From contig NW_027478977.1 in NCBI RefSeq assembly GCF_051014685.1, positions 186,001-250,000 of the forward strand: a stretch of DNA of 64,000 bases. The letters run 5' to 3'. Under the pieces are notes generated by a model. The model saw nothing but the letters and a program-made list of their open reading frames with translations, was not told the DNA's origin and did not search any database. Within the stretch, counting starts at the first letter, position 1. Each line of letters opens with the position of its first letter. Below are positions 25,851 to 38,393 of this stretch, one piece after another. Made by a program: the position numbers and the translations under genes. The DNA is from Ptiloglossa arizonensis. Lineage: Eukaryota; Arthropoda; Insecta; Hymenoptera; Colletidae.

Positions 25851-26187
25851 AATTGACGAACTCGAGAAATTCCTGCTGCATCTGAAAGCATAAACTCGCC
25901 CGATTACAACGGTATGTGTATTCTTGCACTAGGCCATAGTAGTTATTGGTTTCGAGTATCAGACTTGCGAAAATTTTGATGGTTTCTCAACCATTCCTTA
26001 ACTTCAAACTCCCATATCTCGTGAACGGATTGACGAACTCGAGAAATTCCTGTTGCATCTGAAAGTAGCAACTCGCTCGGTTACAACGGTATGTGTATTT
26101 TTCCCCTAGGCCATTGTATTTATTGGTTTCGAATATAAGACTTGCGAAAATTTTGATGGTTTCTCAACCATTCCTTAACTTCAAACT
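24949..26187 (+). repeat. Right end of domain B: partial X with doubled X5
   Basis: X1-X5 run from 24949. X5 ('gaacgaattg', 'ctgctgc', 'cttgcactagg') is then immediately repeated at 25834 in place of X6. The outsider monomer ('ctcgtgaacgg', 'gctcgg', 'cattgtatttatt') follows at 26011. From 26188 the domain C types begin ('cccatataacgcg', then 'acatgcgaaag' and 'aaaacaccc' remnants resembling Y1/Y2 near 26310-26370). Confidence 0.7.
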
Positions 26188-26541
26188 CCCATATAACGCG
26201 AACGGATTGACGAACACGAGAAATTCCTATTGCACCTGAAAGTAGAAACTCGTCCGATTACAACGGTATGTGTATTTTTGCCCTAGGCCATAGTAGTTAT
26301 TGGTTTCGAGTATCAGACATGCGAAAGTTTTGATGGTTTCTCAACCATTCCTTAATTTAAAACACCCATATCTCGCGAACGGATTGACGAACTCGAGAAA
26401 TTCCTGTTGCATCTGAAAGTAGAAACTCGCCCGTTTACAACGGTATGTGTATTTTTGCCCTAGGCCATAGTAGTTATTGGTTTCGAGAATCAGACTTGCG
26501 AAAACTTTGTTGGTTTCTCAACCATTCCTTAAATTCAAACT

Positions 26542-29500
26542 CCCATATCACGCGAACGGATTGACGAACTCGAGAAATTCCTGCTGCATCTGAAAGCATA
26601 AACTCGCCCGATTACAACGGTATGTGTATTTTTGCCCTAGGCCATAGTAGTTATTGGTTTCGAGTATCAGACTTGCGAAAATTTTGATGGTTTCTCAACC
26701 ATTCCTTAACTTCAAACTCCCATATCTCGTGAACGGATTGACGAACTCGAAAAATTCCTGTCGCATCTGATAGTAGCAACTCGCCCGATTACAACGGTGT
26801 GTGTATTTTTCCCCTAGGCCATTGTAGTTATTGGTTTCGAGTATCAGACTTGCGAAAATTTTGATGGTTTCTCAACCATTCCGTAACTTCAAACTCCCGT
26901 ATCTCGCGAACGGATTGACGAACTCGAGAAATTCATGTTGCATCTGAATGTAGAAACTCGCCCGATTACAATGGTATGTGTATTTTTGCCCTAGGCCATA
27001 GTAGTTATTGGTTTCGAGTATCAGACTTGCGAAAATTTTGATGGTTTCTCAACCATTCCTTAACTTCGAACTCCCATATCTCGCGAACGGATTAACGAAC
27101 TCGAGAAATCCCTGTTGCATCTGAAAGCAGAAACTCGCCCGATTACAACGGTAGGTGTATTTGTGCCCTAGGCCATAGTAGTTACTCGTTTCGAGTATCA
27201 GACTTACGAAAATTTTGATGGTTTCTCAACCATTCCGTAACTTCAAACTCCCATATCTCGTGAACGGATTGACGAACTCGAGAAATTCCTGTTGCATCTG
27301 AATGTAGAAACTCGCCCGATTACAATGGTATGTGTATTTTTGCCCTAGGCCATAGTAGTTATTGGTTTCGAGTATCAGGCTTGCGAAAATTTTGATGGTT
27401 TCTCAACCATTCCTTAACTTCAAACTCCCATATCTCGCGAACGGATTGACGAACTCGAGAAATTCCAATTGCATCTGAAAGCAGAAACTCGCCCGATTCC
27501 AACGGTATGTGTATTTTTGCCCTAGGCCATAGTAGTTATTGGTTTCGAATATCAGACTTGCGAATATTTTGATGATTTCTCAACCATTCCTTAACTTCAA
27601 ACTCCCATATTTCGCGAACGGATTGACGAACTCGAGAAATTCCTGTTGCATCTGAAAGCAGAAACTCGCCCGATTACAACGGTATGTGTATTTTTGCCCT
27701 AGGCCATAGTAGTTATTGGATTCGAGTATCAGACTTGCGAAAATTTTGATGGTTTCTCAACCATTCCTTAAATTCAAACTCCCATATCTCGCGAACGGAT
27801 TGACGAACTCGAGAAATTCCTGCTGCATCTGAAAGCATAAACTCGCCCGATTATAACGGTATGTGTATTTTTCCCCTAGGCCATTGTAGTTATTGGTTTC
27901 GAGTATCAGACTTGCGAAAATTTTGATGGTTTCTCAACCATTCCGTAACTTCAAACTCCCGTATCTCGCGAACGGATTGACGAACTCGAGAAATTCATGT
28001 TGCATCTGAATGTAGAAACTCGCCCGATTACAATGGTATGTGTATTTTTGCCCTAGGCCATAGTAGTTATTGGTTTCGAGTATCAGACTTGCGAAAATTT
28101 TGATGGTTTTCAACCATTCCGTAACTTCAAACTCCCGTATCTCGCGAACGGATTGACGAACTCGAGAAATTCCTGTTGCATCTGAAAGCAGAAACTCGCC
28201 CGATTACAACGGTATGTGTATTTTTGCCCTAGGCCATAGTAGTTATTGGTTTCGAGTATCAGACTTGCGAAAATTTTGATGGTTTCTCAACCATTCCTTA
28301 ACTTCAAACTCCCATATCTCGCGAGCGGATTGACGAACACGAGAAATTCCTGTTGCATCTGAAAGTAGAAACTCGCCCGTTTACAACGTTGTGTGTATTT
28401 TTGCCCTAGGCCATAGTAGTTATTGGTTTCGTGTATCACACTTGCGAAAATTTTGATGGTTTCTCAACCATTCCTTAACTTCAAACTCCCATATCACGCG
28501 AACGGATTGACGAACTCGAGAAATTCCTGCTGCATCTGAAAGCATAAACTCGCCCGATTACAACGGTATGTGTATTTTTGCCCTAGGCCATAGTAGTTAT
28601 TGGTTTCGAGTATCAGACTTGCGAAAATTTTGATGGTTTCTCAACCATTCCTTAACTTCAAACTCCCATATCTCGTGAACGGATTGACGAACTCGAAAAA
28701 TTCCTGTTGCATCTGATAGTAGCAACTCGCCCGATTACAACGGTGTGTGTATTTTTCCCCTAGGCCATTGTAGTTATTGGTTTCGAGTATCAGACTTGCG
28801 AAAATTTTGATGGTTTCTCAACCATTCCGTAACTTCAAACTCCCGTATCTCGCGAACGGATTGACGAACTCGAGAAATTCATGTTGCATCTGAATGTAGA
28901 AACTCGCCCGATTACAATGGTATGTGTATTTTTGCCCTAGGCCATAGTAGTTATTGGTTTCGAGTATCAGGCTTGCGAAAATTTTGATGGTTTCTCAACC
29001 ATTCCTTAACTTCAAACTCCCATATCTCGCGAACGGATTGACGAACTCGAGTAATTCCAATTGCATCTGAAAGCAGAAACTCGCCCGATTACAACGGTAT
29101 GTGTATTTTTGCCCTAGGCCATAGTAGTTATTGGTTTCGAGTATCAGGCTTGCGAAAATTTTGATGGTTTCTCAACCATTCCTTAACTTCAAACTCCCAT
29201 ATCACGCGAACGGATTGACGAACTCGAGAAATTCCTGCTGCATCTGAAAGCATAAACTCGCCCGATTACAACGGTATGTGTATTTTTGCCCTGGGCCATA
29301 GTAGTTATTGGTTTCGAGTATCAGACTTGCGAAAATTTTGATGGTTTCTCAACCATTCCTTAACTTCAAACTCCCATATCTCGCGAACGGATTGACGAAC
29401 TCGAGAAATTCCAATTGCATCTGAAAGCAGAAACTCGCCCGATTCCAACGGTATGTGTATTTTTGCCCTAGGCCATAGTAGTTATTGGTTTCGAATATCA

Positions 29501-31318
29501 GACTTGCGAATATTTTGATGGTTTCTCAACCATTCCTTAACTTCAAACTCCCATATTTCGCGAACGGATTGACGAACTCGAGAAATTCCTGTTGCATCTG
29601 AAAGCAGAAACTCGCCCGATTACAACGGTATGTGTATTTTTGCCCTAGGCCATAGTAGTTATTGGATTCGAGTATCAGACTTGCGAAAATTTTGATGGTT
29701 TCTCAACCATTCCTTAAATTCAAACTCCCATATCTCGCGAACGGATTGACGAACTCGAGAAATTCCTGCTGCATCTGAAAGCATAAACTCGCCCGATTAT
29801 AACGGTATGTGTATTTTTCCCCTAGGCCATTGTAGTTATTGGTTTCGAGTATCAGACTTGCGAAAATTTTGATGGTTTCTCAACCATTCCGTAACTTCAA
29901 ACTCCCGTATCTCGCGAACGGATTGACGAACTCGAGAAATTCATGTTGCATCTGAATGTAGAAACTCGCCCGATTACAATGGTATGTGTATTTTTGCCCT
30001 AGGCCATAGTAGTTATTGGTTTCGAGTATCAGACTTGCGAAAATTTTGATGGTTTTCAACCATTCCGTAACTTCAAACTCCCGTATCTCGCGAACGGATT
30101 GACGAACTCGAGAAATTCCTGTTGCATCTGAAAGCAGAAACTCGCCCGATTACAACGGTATGTGTATTTTTGCCCTAGGCCATAGTAGTTATTGGTTTCG
30201 AGTATCAGACTTGCGAAAATTTTGATGGTTTCTCAACCATTCCTTAACTTCAAACTCCCATATCTCGCGAGCGGATTGACGAACACGAGAAATTCCTGTT
30301 GCATCTGAAAGTAGAAACTCGCCCGTTTACAACGTTGTGTGTATTTTTGCCCTAGGCCATAGTAGTTATTGGTTTCGTGTATCACACTTGCGAAAATTTT
30401 GATGGTTTCTCAACCATTCCTTAACTTCAAACTCCCATATCACGCGAACGGATTGACGAACTCGAGAAATTCCTGCTGCATCTGAAAGCATAAACTCGCC
30501 CGATTACAACGGTATGTGTATTTTTGCCCTAGGCCATAGTAGTTATTGGTTTCGAGTATCAGACTTGCGAAAATTTTGATGGTTTCTCAACCATTCCTTA
30601 ACTTCAAACTCCCATATCTCGTGAACGGATTGACGAACTCGAAAAATTCCTGTTGCATCTGATAGTAGCAACTCGCCCGATTACAACGGTGTGTGTATTT
30701 TTCCCCTAGGCCATTGTAGTTATTGGTTTCGAGTATCAGACTTGCGAAAATTTTGATGGTTTCTCAACCATTCCGTAACTTCAAACTCCCGTATCTCGCG
30801 AACGGATTGACGAACTCGAGAAATTCATGTTGCATCTGAATGTAGAAACTCGCCCGATTACAATGGTATGTGTATTTTTGCCCTAGGCCATAGTAGTTAT
30901 TGGTTTCGAGTATCAGGCTTGCGAAAATTTTGATGGTTTCTCAACCATTCCTTAACTTCAAACTCCCATATCTCGCGAACGGATTGACGAACTCGAGTAA
31001 TTCCAATTGCATCTGAAAGCAGAAACTCGCCCGATTACAACGGTATGTGTATTTTTGCCCTAGGCCATAGTAGTTATTGGTTTCGAGTATCAGGCTTGCG
31101 AAAATTTTGATGGTTTCTCAACCATTCCTTAACTTCAAACTCCCATATCACGCGAACGGATTGACGAACTCGAGAAATTCCTGCTGCATCTGAAAGCATA
31201 AACTCGCCCGATTACAACGGTATGTGTATTTTTGCCCTGGGCCATAGTAGTTATTGGTTTCGAGTATCAGACTTGCGAAAATTTTGATGGTTTCTCAACC
31301 ATTCCTTAACTTCAAACT
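26542..31318 (+). repeat. 11-monomer HOR, tandem copies of 1946 bp
   Basis: Copies start at 26542, 28488 and 30434, each 1946 bp apart, confirmed with 'gatagtagcaac' (26769, 28715, 30661), 'gattccaacgg' (27495, 29441), 'ggattcg' and 'gattataacgg'. Copies 1 and 2 share 9 of 11 monomers. Positions 4-5 differ: copy 1 has the R type and a 'ctcgtg...gaatgtag' type, while copy 2 has 'gagtaattccaattgc' and a 'ccctgggcc' type. Copy 3 follows copy 2 for five monomers, to about 31318, then leaves the pattern. The one-base deletion in monomer 9 is conserved in copies 1 and 2. Confidence 0.88.
26980..29140 (+). repeat. 2.16-kb block duplicated at 32110-34270 (offset 5131 bp)
   Basis: Matches were checked at 27061/32192 ('cttcgaactcc'), 27150/32281 ('ggtaggtg'), 27495/32626, 27715/32846, 27849/32980 and 28379/33510, all 5131 bp apart (29 monomers minus two bases). 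Only a few differences are visible, such as 'gatgatttctc' versus 'gatggtttctc' and 'cagaaactcg' versus 'cagaagctcg'. The block overlaps the 11-mer HOR and includes parts of two units. Confidence 0.82.
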
Positions 31319-32109
31319 CCCATATCTCGCGAACGGATTGACGAACTCGAGAAATTCCTGTTGCATCTGATAGCAGCAACTCGCCCGATTACAACGGTAT
31401 GTGTATTTTTCCCCTAGGCCATTGTAGTTATTGGTTTCGAGTATCAGACTTGCGAAAATTTTGATGGTTTCTCAACCATTCCGTAACTTCAAACTCCCGT
31501 ATCTCGCGAACGGATTGACGAACTCGAGAAATTCCTGTTGCATCTGAAAGCAGAAACTCGCCCGATTACAACGGTATGTGTATTTTTGCCCTAGGCCATA
31601 GTAGTTATTGGTTTCGAGTATCAGACTTGCGAAAATTTTGATGGTTTCTCAACCATTCCTTAAATTCAAACTCCCATATCTCGCGAACGGATTGACGAAT
31701 TCGAGAAATTCCTGTTGCATCTGAAAGCAGAAACTCGCCCGATTACAACGGTATGTGTATTTTTGCCCTAGGCCATAGTAGTTATTGGTTTCGAGTATCA
31801 GACTTGCGAAAATTTTGATGGTTTCTCAACCATTCCTTAACTTCAAACTCCCATATCTCGCGAGCGGATTGACGAACACGAGAAATTCCTGTTGCATCTG
31901 AAAGTAGAAACTCGCCCGTTTACAACGTTGTGTGTATTTTTGCCCTAGGCCATAGTAGTTATTGGTTTCGTGTATCACACTTGCGAAAATTTTGATGGTT
32001 TCTCAACCATTCCTTAACTTCAAACTCCCATATCACGCGAACGGATTGACGAACTCGAGAAATTCCTGCTGCATCTGAAAGCATAAACTCGCCCGATTAC
32101 AACGGTATG

Positions 32110-34270
32110 TGTATTTTTGCCCTAGGCCATAGTAGTTATTGGTTTCGAGTATCAGACTTGCGAAAATTTTGATGGTTTCTCAACCATTCCTTAACTTCGA
32201 ACTCCCATATCTCGCGAACGGATTAACGAACTCGAGAAATCCCTGTTGCATCTGAAAGCAGAAACTCGCCCGATTACAACGGTAGGTGTATTTGTGCCCT
32301 AGGCCATAGTAGTTACTCGTTTCGAGTATCAGACTTACGAAAATTTTGATGGTTTCTCAACCATTCCGTAACTTCAAACTCCCATATCTCGTGAACGGAT
32401 TGACGAACTCGAGAAATTCCTGTTGCATCTGAATGTAGAAACTCGCCCGATTACAATGGTATGTGTATTTTTGCCCTAGGCCATAGTAGTTATTGGTTTC
32501 GAGTATCAGGCTTGCGAAAATTTTGATGGTTTCTCAACCATTCCTTAACTTCAAACTCCCATATCTCGCGAACGGATTGACGAACTCGAGAAATTCCAAT
32601 TGCATCTGAAAGCAGAAGCTCGCCCGATTCCAACGGTATGTGTATTTTTGCCCTAGGCCATAGTAGTTATTGGTTTCGAATATCAGACTTGCGAATATTT
32701 TGATGGTTTCTCAACCATTCCTTAACTTCAAACTCCCATATTTCGCGAACGGATTGACGAACTCGAGAAATTCCTGTTGCATCTGAAAGCAGAAACTCGC
32801 CCGATTACAACGGTATGTGTATTTTTGCCCTAGGCCATAGTAGTTATTGGATTCGAGTATCAGACTTGCGAAAATTTTGATGGTTTCTCAACCATTCCTT
32901 AAATTCAAACTCCCATATCTCGCGAACGGATTGACGAACTCGAGAAATTCCTGCTGCATCTGAAAGCATAAACTCGCCCGATTATAACGGTATGTGTATT
33001 TTTCCCCTAGGCCATTGTAGTTATTGGTTTCGAGTATCAGACTTGCGAAAATTTTGATGGTTTCTCAACCATTCCGTAACTTCAAACTCCCGTATCTCGC
33101 GAACGGATTGACGAACTCGAGAAATTCATGTTGCATCTGAATGTAGAAACTCGCCCGATTACAATGGTATGTGTATTTTTGCCCTAGGCCATAGTAGTTA
33201 TTGGTTTCGAGTATCAGACTTGCGAAAATTTTGATGGTTTTCAACCATTCCGTAACTTCAAACTCCCGTATCTCGCGAACGGATTGACGAACTCGAGAAA
33301 TTCCTGTTGCATCTGAAAGCAGAAACTCGCCCGATTACAACGGTATGTGTATTTTTGCCCTAGGCCATAGTAGTTATTGGTTTCGAGTATCAGACTTGCG
33401 AAAATTTTGATGGTTTCTCAACCATTCCTTAACTTCAAACTCCCATATCTCGCGAGCGGATTGACGAACACGAGAAATTCCTGTTGCATCTGAAAGTAGA
33501 AACTCGCCCGTTTACAACGTTGTGTGTATTTTTGCCCTAGGCCATAGTAGTTATTGGTTTCGTGTATCACACTTGCGAAAATTTTGATGGTTTCTCAACC
33601 ATTCCTTAACTTCAAACTCCCATATCACGCGAACGGATTGACGAACTCGAGAAATTCCTGCTGCATCTGAAAGCATAAACTCGCCCGATTACAACGGTAT
33701 GTGTATTTTTGCCCTAGGCCATAGTAGTTATTGGTTTCGAGTATCAGACTTGCGAAAATTTTGATGGTTTCTCAACCATTCCTTAACTTCAAACTCCCAT
33801 ATCTCGTGAACGGATTGACGAACTCGAGAAATTCCTGTTGCATCTGATAGTAGCAACTCGCCCGATTACAACGGTGTGTGTATTTTTCCCCTAGGCCATT
33901 GTAGTTATTGGTTTCGAGTATCAGACTTGCGAAAATTTTGATGGTTTCTCAACCATTCCGTAACTTCAAACTCCCGTATCTCGCGAACGGTTTGACGAAC
34001 TCGAGAAATTCATGTTGCATCTGAATGTAGAAACTCGCCCGATTACAATGGTATGTGTATTTTTGCCCTAGGCCATAGTAGTTATTGGTTTCGAGTATCA
34101 GGCTTGCGAAAATTTTGATGGTTTCTCAACCATTCCTTAACTTCAAACTCCCATATCTCGCGAACGGATTGACGAACTCGAGTAATTCCAATTGCATCTG
34201 AAAGCAGAAACTCGCCCGATTACAACGGTATGTGTATTTTTGCCCTAGGCCATAGTAGTTATTGGTTTCG
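32110..34270 (+). repeat. Copy of the 26980-29140 block
   Basis: This is the partner at +5131 bp. It starts in a shared 'ctgctgc...gcataaactc' monomer and ends after 'gagtaattccaattgc' (about 34182), where the source has 'caggcttgcg' and this copy has 'cagacttgcg' and 'tttatcaacc'. Two R-type monomers follow at 34327 and 34504, 177 bp apart. Confidence 0.82.
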
Positions 34271-35287
34271 AGTATCAGACTTGCGAAAATTTTGATGGTT
34301 TATCAACCATTCCTTAACTTCAAACTCCCATATCTCGCGAACGGATTGACGAACTCGAGAAATCCCTGTTGCATCTGAAAGCAGAAACTCGCTCGATTAC
34401 AACGGTAGGTGTATTTGTGCCCTAGGCCATAGTAGTTATTGGTTTCGAGTATCGGACTTGCGAATATTTTGATGGTTTCTCAACCATTCCTTAACTTCAA
34501 ACTCCCATATCTCGCGAACGGATTAACGAACTCGAGAAATCCCTGTTGCATCTGAAAGCAGAAACTCGCCCAATTACAACGGTAGGTGTATTTGTGCCCT
34601 AGGCCATAGTAGTTACTCGTTTCGAGTATCAGACTTGCGAAAATTTTGATGGTTTTCAACCATTCCGTAACTTCAAACTCCCGTATCTCGCGAACGGATT
34701 GACGAACTCGAGAAATTCCTGTTGCATCTGAAAGCAGAAACTCGCCCGATTACAACAGTATGTGTATTTTTGCCCTAGGCCATAGTAGTTATTGGTTTCG
34801 AGTATCAGAATTGCGAAAATTTTGATGGTTTCTCAACCATTCCTTAACTTCAAACTCCCATATTTCGCGAACGGATTGACGAACACGAGAAGTTCCTGTT
34901 GCATCTGAAAGTAGCAACACGCTCGGTTACAACGGTATGTGTATTTTTGCCCTAGGCCATAGTAGCTATTGGTTTCGAGTATCAGACTTGCGAAAATTTT
35001 GATTGTTTCTCAACCATTCCTTAACTTCAAACTCCCATACCTCGCGAAAGGATTGATGAACTCGAGAAATTCCTGTTGCATCTGAAAGCAGAAACTCACC
35101 CGATTACAACGGTAAGTGTATTTTTGCCCTAGGCCATAGTAGTTATTGGTTTCGAGTATCAGACTTGCGGAAATTTTTGATGGTTTCTCAACCATTCCTT
35201 AACTTCAAACTCCCATATCTCGTGAACGGATTGACGAACTCGAGAAATTCCTGTTGCATCTGAAAGTAGCAACTCGCTCGGTTACAA

Positions 35288-36170
35288 CGGTATGTGTATT
35301 TTTCCCCTAGGCCATTGTAGTTATTGGTTTCGAGTATCAGACTTGCGAAAGTTTTGAAGGTTTCTCAACCATTCCTTAACTTCACACCCCATATCACGCG
35401 AACGTATTGACGAACACGAGAAAATCCTATTGCATCTGAAAGTAGAAACTCGCCCGATTACTAAGGTATGTGTATTTTTCCCCTAGGCCATTGTAGTTAT
35501 TGGTTTCGAATATCAGACTTGCGAATATTTTGATGGTGTCTCAACCATTCCTTAACTTCAAACTCCCATATTTCGCGAACGGATTGACGAACTCGAGAAA
35601 TTCCTGTTGCATCTGAAAGCAGAAACTCGACCGACTACAACGGTATGTGCAGTTTTGCCCTAGGCCATAGCAGTTATTAGTTTCGAGTATCAGACTTGCG
35701 AAAATTTTGATGGTTTCTCAACCATTCCTTAACTTCAAACTCCCATATCTCGTGAACGGATTGACGAACTCGAGAAAATCCTGTTGCATCTGAAAGTAGC
35801 AACTCGCCGGTTACAACGGTATGTGTATTTTTCCCCTAGGCCATTGTAGTTATTGGTTTCGAGTATCAGACATGCGAAAGTTTTGATGGTTTCTCAACCA
35901 TTCCTTAACTTCAGACTCCCATATCTCGCGAACGGATTGTCGAACTCGAGAAATTCCTGTTGCATCTGAAAGCAGAAACTCGACCGATTACAACGGTATG
36001 TGTATTTTTGCCCTAGGCCATAGTAGTTATTGGTTTCGAGAATCAGACTTGCGAAAACTTTGTTGGTTTCTCAACCATTCCTTAAATTCAAACTCCCATA
36101 TCTCGCGAACGGATTGACGAATTCGAGAAATTCCTGTTGCATCTGAAAGCAGAAACTCGCCCGATTAGAA
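35288..36170 (+). repeat. 883-bp five-monomer block, copy 1
   Basis: The following 883 bp (36171-37053) repeat this block almost perfectly. Shared rare states are 'gttttgaagg', the one-base-short 'cttcacaccccat', 'gaacgtattg', 'ttactaagg', 'gtgcagttttgcc', the one-base-short 'actcgccggtta', 'ctttgttgg' and 'gattagaacgg'. Visible differences are confined to single bases, such as 'tttttcccc' versus 'ttttgcccc'. Confidence 0.88.
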
Positions 36171-37053
36171 CGGTATGTGTATTTTTCCCCTAGGCCATTG
36201 TAGTTATTGGTTTCGAGTATCAGACTTGCGAAAGTTTTGAAGGTTTCTCAACCATTCCTTAACTTCACACCCCATATCACGCGAACGTATTGACGAACAC
36301 GAGAAAATCCTATTGCATCTGAAAGTAGAAACTCGCCCGATTACTAAGGTATGTGTATTTTGCCCCTAGGCCATTGTAGTTATTGGTTTCGAATATCAGA
36401 CTTGCGAATATTTTGATGGTGTCTCAACCATTCCTTAACTTCAAACTCCCATATTTCGCGAACGGATTGACGAACTCGAGAAATTCCTGTTGCATCTGAA
36501 AGCAGAAACTCGACCGACTACAACGGTATGTGCAGTTTTGCCCTAGGCCATAGCAGTTATTAGTTTCGAGTATCAGACTTGCGAAAATTTTGATGGTTTC
36601 TCAACCATTCCTTAACTTCAAACTCCCATATCTCGTGAACGGATTGACGAACTCGAGAAAATCCTGTTGCATCTGAAAGTAGCAACTCGCCGGTTACAAC
36701 GGTATGTGTATTTTTCCCCTAGGCCATTGTAGTTATTGGTTTCGAGTATCAGACATGCGAAAGTTTTGATGGTTTCTCAACCATTCCTTAACTTCAGACT
36801 CCCATATCTCGCGAACGGATTGTCGAACTCGAGAAATTCCTGTTGCATCTGAAAGCAGAAACTCGACCGATTACAACGGTATGTGTATTTTTGCCCTAGG
36901 CCATAGTAGTTATTGGTTTCGAGAATCAGACTTGCGAAAACTTTGTTGGTTTCTCAACCATTCCTTAAATTCAAACTCCCATATCTCGCGAACGGATTGA
37001 CGAATTCGAGAAATTCCTGTTGCATCTGAAAGCAGAAACTCGCCCGATTAGAA
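36171..37053 (+). repeat. 883-bp five-monomer block, copy 2
   Basis: Direct tandem copy of 35288-36170. Copy 2 ends in 'gattagaacggtatg' followed by 'tttttgccc', where copy 1 has 'tttttcccc'. Domain C monomers resume at 37155 with the 'ctgctgc...ccctgggcc' type. Confidence 0.88.
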
Positions 37054-37154
37054 CGGTATGTGTATTTTTGCCCTAGGCCATAGTAGTTATTGGTTTCGAG
37101 TATCAGACTTGCGAAAATTTTGATGGTTTCTCAACCATTCCTTAACTTCAAACT

Positions 37155-38043
37155 CCCATATCACGCGAACGGATTGACGAACTCGAGAAATTCCTGCTGC
37201 ATCTGAAAGCATAAACTCGCCCGATTACAACGGTATGTGTATTTTTGCCCTGGGCCATAGTAGTTATTGGTTTCGAGTATCAGACTTGCGAAAATTTTGA
37301 TGGTTTCTCAACCATTCCTTAACTTCAAACTCCCATATCTCGCGAACGGATTGACGAACTCGAGAAATTCCTGTTGCATCTGATAGTAGCAACTCGCCCG
37401 ATTACAACGGTATGTGTATTTTTCCCCTAGGCCATTGTAGTTATTGGTTTCGAGTATCAGACTTGCGAAAATTTTGATGGTTTCTCAACCATTCCGTAAC
37501 TTCAAACTCCCGTATCTCGCGAACGGATTGACGAACTCGAGAAATTCCTGTTGCATCTGAAAGCAGAAACTCGCCCGATTACAACGGTATGTGTATTTTT
37601 GCCCTAGGCCATAGTAGTTATTGGTTTCGAGTATCAGACTTGCGAAAATTTTGATGGTTTCTCAACCATTCCTTAAATTCAAACTCCCATATCTCGCGAA
37701 CGGATTGACGAATTCGAGAAATTCCTGTTGCATCTGAAAGCAGAAACTCGCCCGATTACAACGGTATGTGTATTTTTGCCCTAGGCCATAGTAGTTATTG
37801 GTTTCGAGTATCAGACTTGCGAAAATTTTGATGGTTTCTCAACCATTCCTTAACTTCAAACTCCCATATCTCGCGAGCGGATTGACGAACACGAGAAATT
37901 CCTGTTGCATCTGAAAGTAGAAACTCGCCCGTTTACAACGTTGTGTGTATTTTTGCCCTAGGCCATAGTAGTTATTGGTTTCGTGTATCACACTTGCGAA
38001 AATTTTGATGGTTTCTCAACCATTCCTTAACTTCAAACTCCCA
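37155..38043 (+). repeat. Five monomers repeated from 31142-32026
   Basis: The order is the same as at 31142: a 'ctgctgc...ccctgggcc' monomer, a 'gatagtagcaac...cattgtag' monomer, a 'cccgtatctcgcg' monomer, a 'gacgaattcgag' monomer and a 'gtttacaacgttgtg' monomer. The offset is about 6013 bp (34 monomers minus five bases). The second monomer reads 'gatagtag' here and 'gatagcag' at 31319. At 38040 and 38217 two adjacent 'cacgcg...ctgctgc' monomers repeat at a 177-bp offset. Confidence 0.75.
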
Positions 38044-38393
38044 TATCACGCGAACGGATTGACGAACTCGAGAAATTCCTGCTGCATCTGAAAGCATAAA
38101 CTCGCCCGATTACAACGGTATGTGTATTTTTGCCCTAGGCCATAGTAGTTATTGGTTTCGTGTATCACACTTGCGAAAATTTTGATGGTTTCTCAACCAT
38201 TCCTTAACTTCAAACTCCCATATCACGCGAACGGATTGACGAACTCGAGAAATTCCTGCTGCATCTGAAAGCATAAACTCGCCCGATTACAACGGTATGT
38301 GTATTTTTGCCCTAGGCCATAGTAGTTATTGGTTTCGAGTATCAGACTTGCGAAAATTTTGATGGTTTCTCAACCATTCCTTAACTTCAAACT

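Larger units (their letters stand above)
11329..26187 (+). repeat. Array domain B: satellite with Z/X/Y/W module grammar
   Basis: About 84 monomers that can be parsed into repeated multi-monomer modules. Z is 4 monomers (707 bp), X is 6 (about 1062 bp), Y is 6 (1062 bp) and W is 4 (707 bp). The order is Z 11329, X 12036, W 13097, Z 13804, Z 14511, X 15218, Y 16280, X 17342, Y 18404, half Y 19466, a short hybrid at 19997-20703, W 20704, Z 21411, Z 22118, X 22825, Y 23887, partial X 24949-26010, and one extra monomer at 26011. Boundaries coincide to the base when module lengths are summed (for example 13804 + 707 + 707 = 15218). No gene or inserted element is seen. Confidence 0.85.
34857..37154 (+). 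repeat. Island of A- and D-type monomers inside domain C
   Basis: About 13 monomers unlike their neighbours. The first ones (34857-35300) resemble domain A at about 6190-6600: 'cacgagaagttcctg', 'gctcgg', 'cccatacctcgcg', 'actcacccg', 'ggtaagtg' and the one-base-longer 'gcggaaatttttgatgg', which I otherwise see only before 9700. The rest share 'gaccgactac', 'atgtgcagttttgcc' and 'catagcagttattag' with domain D (55100-58500 and 63770). Typical domain C monomers flank it on both sides. It may be a translocated or surviving ancestral block. Confidence 0.75.
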
